DNA from: Labia minor | Lineage: Eukaryota > Arthropoda > Insecta > Dermaptera > Spongiphoridae | Length of the DNA: 64,000 nucleotides | Assembly: GCA_963082975.1 (NCBI GenBank) | Contig: OY720350.1 | Location: forward strand, 53,336,734-53,400,733 | Direction of reading: 5' to 3' | Shown here: in pieces, positions 56,821 to 64,000 of the stretch | Layout: the number at the start of each line of letters is the position of its first letter | Numbering within the stretch: position 1 is the stretch's first letter | Notes under the pieces: model-generated | Database searches by the model: none | What the model was told of the DNA's origin: nothing | What the model saw: only the letters and a program-made list of their open reading frames with translations | Program-made: the position numbers and the translations under genes

Positions 56821-58756
56821 TTTATTTCTATTCAGTCATATTAATTCAAATCTCATCAACGTCCTTAATGGACTTATCATTAAAGAGAAGATACGGTATT
56901 CTCCTACCCAGCCTTATTAATTTTTCTCATTTATTATTATTATAGATGAGATTCATGATTAACTAATTTCGACGATAAAGCTAAGTAGAGGGATGATGTG
57001 GGTTTTTGAGTAGATCACCTTTTAGATTATCAAACTGGTTAGTTTAACAAATTAGAATTGATTATAGTAGATCGAAAGTGAAGGGAATCTTTTCTCTTCA
57101 ATCAAAAATTCCTATTCATTAGCAGAGAGTGTTGAATTAATTCGAAAACTTTTTAAGATTATAATTATATAATATATAGAAAATAAACATTTAAAATCAA
57201 TTGATTGTGTATTTATATATTAATTCATAAAATAACATTTAAAAACAGTTTCTAAAATAGAATTATTTTAAATTATATAACTATCATAAAAAATATAAAA
57301 ATTTAAATAGCAATACTATAATATAATATAATTTTTCAGATGATGAAGAAAAAAATGCATAACAAATTTCGAATATAAAATACCGGATTTAAATGTTAAA
57401 AATGTACTTTATTTAAAAAATTATATTATACCTATACATTTTAAGTCTTGAATGACACATAATTTATGTAAATAATGTCTATTGATTTTAATTAAACATT
57501 GATTATTAGCTGTATTGTATGTAAGTAAAAGTGTAAGTTTCTAATTAATTCTTTTTTTGAATATTTAGGGATGCTGTATAAAATTGTATATTTTGCACTA
57601 AAATATTCTAAAAAAAAAATTTCAAAAAACTAACCTCTGGAAAATATGATTGTTTCCTATTAAATTAAAGATAAACTATTAAATAATAGTTATAGGAAAT
57701 TTTAAACAAAATCTTTATAAAGTTTATTGAGAAAATCTACAAAAAAAATTAGATAAATTAGCAAAAATCAATATTTAAAAATTTTAAAATGTGTACACAA
57801 AATTTAATTTCTTTTTTAGACTTATATAATATAATATACCTATCTTAGCTATAACATACCTATAAATTTATAATTTGATCCTAAATATGTTTATCAATAA
57901 GCAAATATTTATCTATAAAGTAAATCTCAATCATTTGAACTAATGATGGGAAGTTTTAATCACACAGATAATTAATACAATGTTTATATTTCCAAAAAAA
58001 TCTTTTTTGAATGTGTATTTCACTACTACAGACAATTTACATAAAACGATAATATTGATAAAACATTTCAAAAGGTAAATTTTCGAAGTTAACATATCTT
58101 TAAGTGTTAAGCCATTTTGCACATATATTCTTATTTAAAAAAAAAAAATTGGTTATAAGTTTTGTTTTTTTATAAAAAGCTATTTTTTCAGTCGATCATG
58201 CATAAATATGTAAATAAAGGTTGGAAGGGAAAAAGAGACTGACAGAGATATTACATGAAAATCATTTTGAGGGTGAGAACCAAGGAAAAGACATAATGAG
58301 GTTTCTTGAAGTATATAATAAGATAAAACCTGTTAGTAAATTTTATGACCAAAAGATAATAACACAGAGACAAAACAGTAGTGGTAAACGGTAGACACTA
58401 GACAATTCTCTACTACAATAATATAAAGTGAAACATACATATTACCTGAAAGGTTGAAATGATAATCATAAACAATTGAAAAATATGGATGGAAGCGAGA
58501 AGTTTAAACATTTAGAGAGTCAATAAAGGTCAACGGTAAATGTTCGAAGGAACTTCATTGTATTTCAAATAGAACTGTGACTGTGAATTGAATGTCGGAT
58601 GAATGATAAAGGAATTAAATTAAATTAGAAGAATAGAACATAGAAATAATTATATTAATAGGTGGGACATGGCAATGACGGACATAAGTAATTGTACATT
58701 TTATTAAAATTATAATAAGTATAAAAACCGAATGGATAATATATTCAAATAAAATA
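56821..58756. other. AT-rich spacer
   Basis: About 1.9 kb. A slightly more balanced purine-rich part at 58200-58560 has no open frame or repeat ends I could support. Confidence 0.55.
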
Positions 58757-59357
58757 AATAAGTTGACCTGTGGCCAGGTCCGAACCGACCGACGGTTTGA
58801 AGTCAATTAATTTCCAGCTACAGAAACAATTTCAAATAATTTAAATCTATTCTATCTATTAATGTAATAAAAAACAGATAGGCATATAACATAAATCTTT
58901 TTAATTTTATTATATTTATAATATATAAGTAAGACCAGGCTGTGACGTCATATAATTTTAAATTAAGAAAAAACTAATGAAGATGATATTTCTCGAGAAT
59001 AAAACCAATACAAAGTGCGTAATTCGTGGTGATATGTAAAAAATCTCCTCTTGTGAAATTTGGTGTGAAAATAACCCTTCCCCTCCTATCGTCGATCGCT
59101 AATACTACCACTTCCGGTTTCCGGAATTGCACCAAAAGTTGATCCATTCATTATACTGTTGCATTAAGTAAATATACCAAATGTCATCAAAATCCGTTGA
59201 GCCGTACACATCTATACGGACGGTCGGACGGACAGGCATCATGCTAAAAATACTTTTTTCTGTTAAGAAAATGCATGATGAAATGGATGATATGTAAAAA
59301 TCTCCACATCTGAAATTTGGTGTGAAAACAATACCTTCCTTACTATCGTCGGTCGGT
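58757..59357 (-). mobile_element. HINE-B copy, complete, minus strand
   Basis: The 3' end AATAAGTTGACCTGTGGCCA is at 58757 and the 5' end CGTCGGTCGGT is at 59357. A short GGACGGTCGGACGGAC array is present. The 104-codon minus-strand frame at 59105-59419 reads through the element and has no protein-like features. Confidence 0.8.
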
Positions 59358-61466
59358 AAAAATATACAATATACACACAGATATGAAAGTTGTTTTCCAT
59401 ATTGAATGAATGAGTGCATATATATAGAGTATATAAAAATGTGATTGTTTTTTGTTTTTTTTTACTTTCTTTTGTTTGTTTTTAAAATTTTATATTGTTT
59501 TGACTTTTTTTGTTGGATTTATATGTGAAATCATTATATAATGGGCAAAAAGAGAGGACTTTTATATTTAAAATTTAAATATTCGAGATCCAAGAAAATG
59601 ATGATAGTATATAACTAAAAAATAATGGGAAACATTATTATTTTAAGTAATGCTATGGAACATATAAACTATAAAATGTTCTTATTTGGCAATCATCTCA
59701 TCAACTCTTTTTTTTTTTATGAAATTATTCTTTTATAAAAGCATTGAAACATATTTTTATTTTAAATCTATTCTGGTATATCAACCAATTATATTCTGTC
59801 AAATGAACTTATGTGATCGTTTTGTAGATACAATACATACAATTTGAGCCAAAATAATACATAATCTCTTTATATAACAGTATTAATAATATTGATTTGA
59901 AAATTCTAAATTAATCCTGTGTCTTTAATTATAGATATGAAATAAAACTTGTACTTATATATATATATTTTAATCCATTTTAAACAAATACAATCTAGTT
60001 AAGAATAAAATGAAAGGGTGATAATAAAGAATGAACATGGAGGGCGTGAAAAAAAAAAACTTCTTTCATCTATACTTTTAACGAAAATTAAAATTCATTA
60101 TCTAAAGAAAAAAAATTAAATAGCTGAGATAGTAATAATAATAATAATAACATATATTGAATAATATGAACCTTATTAATAATCGTTATTAAATTTGATT
60201 AATAGTTCGATAAGAATTTGTTTATAGGACTATTAATTTTGAATTCAAATTTGTGTAAATTCTACGTAGATATTGAAGAAAATCAATTGATAATTATAGT
60301 TTTATATGTGTAATAATTTTGCTCATTATATTAATAGGTATTTAAATTTATTGCCAAAAGTATAATCATTTAATTTAATCAGATATTATTAAAACATTTT
60401 ATATTCTTTTTTATATATGATACGGAAAATATATATAACTTTAATAAGTTTCATCATAATTTCATTATATATATATTATATTATTATATTTTTTTATGAA
60501 ATCGTTTTTATTCTAATAAATATTGTACATTTCTTATTAGTTTAAAAATAAACTAATTAAATATTAATTTTTCAACTAGTGGAATTAATAGGTATGTATA
60601 TATGTTTAACGCGTAATTAAATATTAGTATTTAATATATGGTAATTAAATATACCTTTATTTAAGTATATATGATTAAAATTATAATTAAAATTTTATTA
60701 ATTTTTATTTAAATATTTTTTTTTTTTATGTTTCTTAATGAAGATTAAAAATAACGATTTTTCAAATCATTTGATAACATTAAAAAAATAAAACAAATAA
60801 TATTGAAAAAAAAAACTGAAATAGAATAATTTGATTAGTATAAATTAGAAATATTAAACAAATTTAGATAAACTATAAAGTGCAAAATAAATTATTTTTA
60901 TGTAATCTTTCTGTATGAGAAAGATCATTTATTTTGAGTAAAATATAGATGAAAGTAAACAGTGAAGTTATGAACAAATTTCTAATCCTGACTAGATAAA
61001 TAAATATAATAATAGAAAAAAAAAAACAATTTTAGATTAAACCTTTAGAAAACTTTTTAGTGTGTACAAATAGATAATTACATTAGAATTATTATAACTT
61101 ATTATTGGTATATGAAAAAAAAATCTATATTTTTTTTTATTAATTAAATGAACATTAAAAATTACATATTTTTTTTCTTATCAATTATAATTTACCATTA
61201 TATAAAATTTCATCAAAAATAAAATAAAATAAGAATTTATATTTCTTGAAATTAATTAAATAAATATTTTTTTAATTTATTTTAAGATATTTGTGTGAAT
61301 TGTTCAAACAAATTTTACAAAAAAAAAATCTTAATTTTTCAAAATTTACAATTTACTCTATAAATTTCATACCTGTCGTGAAATTAATTAATCTAAATTA
61401 TTTTTTTTTAATGAAAAAAATATAAAATTTTTTGTATTTAAAATTAAAATATTATTTAATTCAGAA
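59358..61466. other. Long AT-rich stretch
   Basis: About 2.1 kb with TAT, poly-A and poly-T tracts. No gene, element end or structured feature recognised. Confidence 0.65.
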
Positions 61467-61757
61467 AATATTTTCTAATATTTTTCTTGATTTAGTAAAA
61501 ATATTAATATAACATAATAATAATAATAATAATAATAATGTTTGATTAAAAATAAATTATAGAAATTTTAACAAATAAGTACTGAGAATTATAACTATTA
61601 TTTATTTTTTTATAATAGAAATTATAAAAACATATAACTATTATTTATTTATTTTTTTATAATTTTTTATAATTTCTATTATAAAAAAATAAATAAATAA
61701 TAGTTTTAATTCTCAGTACTTATTTGTTAAAATTTCTATAATTTATTTTTAATCAAA

Positions 61758-61791
<34 letters not shown>

Positions 61792-61846
61792 ATTATTATG
61801 TTATATTAATATTTTTACTAAATCAAGAAAAATATTAGAAAATATT
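61467..61846. repeat. Near-perfect long palindrome (about 165-bp arms)
   Basis: The left arm (61467-61630) and the right arm (about 61663-61846) are reverse complements: AATATTTTCTAATATTTTTC at the left edge and its complement at the right edge. Within the arms are GTACTGAGAATT versus AATTCTCAGTAC and AATGTTTGATTAAAAATAAA versus its complement. Arms differ in the length of an (ATT)n run and a few bases. The spacer is about 30 bp and repeats part of the arm. No target duplication or recognised element ends. Confidence 0.85.
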
Positions 61847-61904
61847 ACAAATTTTCGAAATAATTTTAGAAATGAAAATGGCAATTAATGAATGAATAAA
61901 TAAA

Positions 61905-62330
61905 GAGACGATTACCGCGATTAACTTCAGCGAGGGGATGTGTTTGAGTGACAGTGTCTACCGTCACTGTCACGTTCACCACGATAGACGAGATTCTTTT
62001 TGCTTTTAAGGAAGGAGCTCTCCAGACTCCCTGTATTATCCTTTGCCGGGGTCCAGCGCGCCACTGAATAGGACGCCGGCGCCGAATTCTCTCTTCGCTC
62101 TCTTCGAACCTACACGCCACGCCACCCCCGTACATACAACCCTTTTTGGAGGGGCAAATTCGATCCACAACACTCAGTACTACGCAGGCATATTGGTTTT
62201 AAAAGGGAATGAAGTGGAGGTGAGGGGAGTGGGTGGATGTCGACAAGGACTGAGGATTGAGGCGAAGATGATAGTGGAGATATGGTCTGGATGGGTTGTA
62301 TCAAACGACAATTGCTATTCATAAAAAATA
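61905..62330. promoter_or_regulatory. GC-rich island, possible promoter/first exon
   Basis: About 425 bp much richer in G+C than anything nearby and unlike every repeat in the window. Both strands have open frames of 70-100 codons, none recognisable. On the minus strand there is TTTTAAAA (about 62195-62202), a TCAGT initiator-like site (about 62065) and a possible donor CGCG|GTAATC at about 61914. A perfect hairpin GTGACAGTG (61948-61956) / CACTGTCAC (61965-61973) with an 8-base loop lies inside. A host 5' UTR exon with promoter is the simplest reading. A transposon fragment is possible. Confidence 0.35.
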
Positions 62331-62884
62331 AAATTGCAATTTATTCCAGGAATCGACAGATTATTGATAGAATATCATTTTAATCAAAAATATGTAGGTA
62401 TATTGTACAATATATAAATAAATTTGAATATTCATTTTAATCCATTGAGAAAATTCAAAATAAAACACTATAAACTATATAATAAAAAAATGTTCCATAT
62501 TTATTTATTTAAAGAAAGAATAATTTATAGGAATTTTATCTTCTACAAATGGAAATATATATATATATATATATAAATTAATAAATATTTATAAAATAAA
62601 ATCTAAAATTATTTTTTATTGAAAAAATTTTATTGAGATTTTTTAACGAATGAATTTTATTCATTAATTATGAATTTCAACTTCTGTTCGATATTATAAT
62701 GTAAATTATTTTAATAAATTAGTCAATTTTGTTTTAATTAAAAATTATATTTGTTTATAATATTTTTATTTTATATTTGTTTATTTATTTATATTTTAAA
62801 TTTTATAGTAAATTATTATTTTTTAATGAAATAATATATAATTGATATTATATAATATAATATATCTATTAGTGTCTATCTATC
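62331..62884. other. AT-rich spacer with TA microsatellite
   Basis: TA run at about 62558-62575; nothing else. Confidence 0.6.
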
Positions 62885-63285
62885 TAGCTCTGTAGCTCTA
62901 CGGAACTCGAAAGTTCATGGCTATGTTTCTCTATGTGTTCCTATCCTGAGCCACCACCATCTAACCCCTACCCTCTCCCATCTCTCTCACGTCCCTTCCT
63001 ACATTGTCTACTTGGTCTTCCAATCGGTCTCCCCAATAATATATTTTTCGCCATTCTTTCCTCTTCGATTCTAGCCACGTGCCTTCTCGATTTTATTACC
63101 CTAATTATTTCTGGAGATGCATAGAGATCATGCAATTCCCCGTTATGTAGTCTCCGCTATTCCCGGGGGACTGCTGCGAAGAATCCTATTCTCAAATAAT
63201 CTAAATCTACTCTCGTCTCCTAAGGTCATAGACCATGCCTTACACCCATATAATACAACCTGCAAAATAATTGTTTTATGTTTAT
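62885..63285 (-). pseudogene. LINE-1 family C-terminal fragment
   Basis: Minus strand: GCATGGTCTATGACCTTAGG (EAWS region), then GAGAATAGGATTCTTCGCAG, ACTACATAACGGGGAATTGC (HDLYAS), then CGAAGAGGAAAG and GGGACGTGAGAGAGATGGGA, with a short TAGA run at the LINE 3' end (about 62880-62892). Colinear with 40340-40760 with small deletions. The Helitron tail is not attached here. Confidence 0.8.
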
Positions 63286-64000
63286 TACTATTATTATTTC
63301 AAATCGTACTCTTATGATTCCTTATTCATTACATATTTTACAAAAGTCACACTATGTAAATTTACAAAATATAAAGAAGGCAAATGAGGTTCAAAGATAT
63401 TCAATATTTTACATAATTTCATCTTATAAATTACTTAGAGCATTCCATCTCACAATAATCAATTGATCAACTACTTAATGAAGTAGCATTACTCCCATAC
63501 ACTAATAAGATAGAGGAAGTGGATGGAATCTGCTTTATTCAGATAATTCGGAGGGATGTAACCAACACATTCCATAAATATTTTTATTAGTATTAAAAAA
63601 GGAATTAAATTAAAAATAATGAAATTCGCTTTAAATTAATTTAAATTAATCAATTATGATTTTCATGAAATAATACTCTAATTGATTCAATTAATATTAT
63701 TATTCCTCATTAGAGTTTTTTTACATTAGATCTGATATTACTATTGTTTTAGTTTTAAGTCTATCCGGAATGATTAGTTCATTAGCAATGTCTTAGTCAC
63801 TTTATTTCCCTACTCGTCATCATATGACCTTTGTATGTATAAATTAAAGAATTCGTCCTTTTCATTTAGAAGAATTAGTCTGAAAAATTTTAATAAAAAC
63901 ATAATTTTAACCTTGATAAATTATTAATTACGAAATTCTACAACATTAAATAAACAATATTATATTATGTATATTTATATATATTAAAAATAGTATTTAG
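63286..64000. other. AT-rich end of window
   Basis: No gene or element recognised. The start of this stretch may contain more LINE-1 sequence too decayed to support. Confidence 0.5.

Noticed and set aside
59105..59419. 104-codon minus-strand open frame
   Set aside because: It is the HINE-B element at 58757-59357 read in one frame; no protein-like conservation beyond the DNA repeat.
61866..62324. Three overlapping 70-100-codon frames in the GC island
   Set aside because: Frames on both strands overlap, as expected when stop codons are rare in GC-rich DNA; none is recognisable and none is favoured by start or splice context.

Overview
This is a eukaryotic nuclear window, very A+T-rich by eye, and almost certainly from an arthropod (most likely an insect; I cannot name the species). 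It has no bacterial-style gene layout. I found no rRNA gene, functional tRNA gene, CRISPR array or long intact host gene. Most of what can be named is mobile DNA set in AT-rich, microsatellite-rich filler. Nearly all open frames are chance frames or lie inside transposons.

The dominant signal is rolling-circle transposons. Two short families, here called HINE-A (136-704, 15774-17138, 24327-24920, 37044-37722 and others) and HINE-B (1738-2375, 7554-9082, 52148-52766, 55195-55814, 56181-56820, 58757-59357 and others), share one architecture. A 5' end motif recurs inverted near the 3' end, a perfect short hairpin follows at once, and a microsatellite sits inside. That is the layout of Helentron-associated elements (HINE/DINE-1 type). 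A third family, Helitron-E (28547-~30000, 37731-40990, 46620-48646, with 3' ends at 5150-5753 and 34276-34706), has canonical A|TC...hairpin...CTAG|T ends and carries a degenerate LINE reverse-transcriptase segment. A fourth, Helitron-F, is at 53245-54172. None encodes a visible Rep/helicase.

Cut-and-paste elements include four short hAT elements with 8-bp target-site duplications (15922-16093, 23963-24292, 46332-46618, 14337-14551), a larger one (11700-12446), several dead Tc1/mariner copies (8058-8922, ~31838-32910, 42073-42306 and relics), a pogo/Tigger-like TIR element with a LINE inserted in it (3691-4387), and a truncated piggyBac-like element (34707-35319). Two copies of a tRNA-derived SINE with target-site duplications and A-tails are at 13401-13610 and 49603-49775. 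A LINE family with a conserved RRLRWAGH-type C-terminus is scattered as about a dozen decayed pieces.

Host-gene content is limited to two well-formed minus-strand exon candidates. 14723-14990 has a start codon and good splice sites on both sides. 25589-25763 is a 175-bp internal exon with a 57-codon open frame. Neither product is recognised. Weaker candidates are at 18737-18818 and 49009-49086, and a GC-rich island at 61905-62330 could be a promoter or first exon. A ~380-bp near-perfect palindrome (61467-61846) sits beside that island. The most useful observations are transposon architecture and nesting (a three-level nest at 15774-17138, head-to-tail HINEs at 56180/56181, a LINE carried by a Helitron) and the two unrecognised exons. 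I saw no convincing new gene system.
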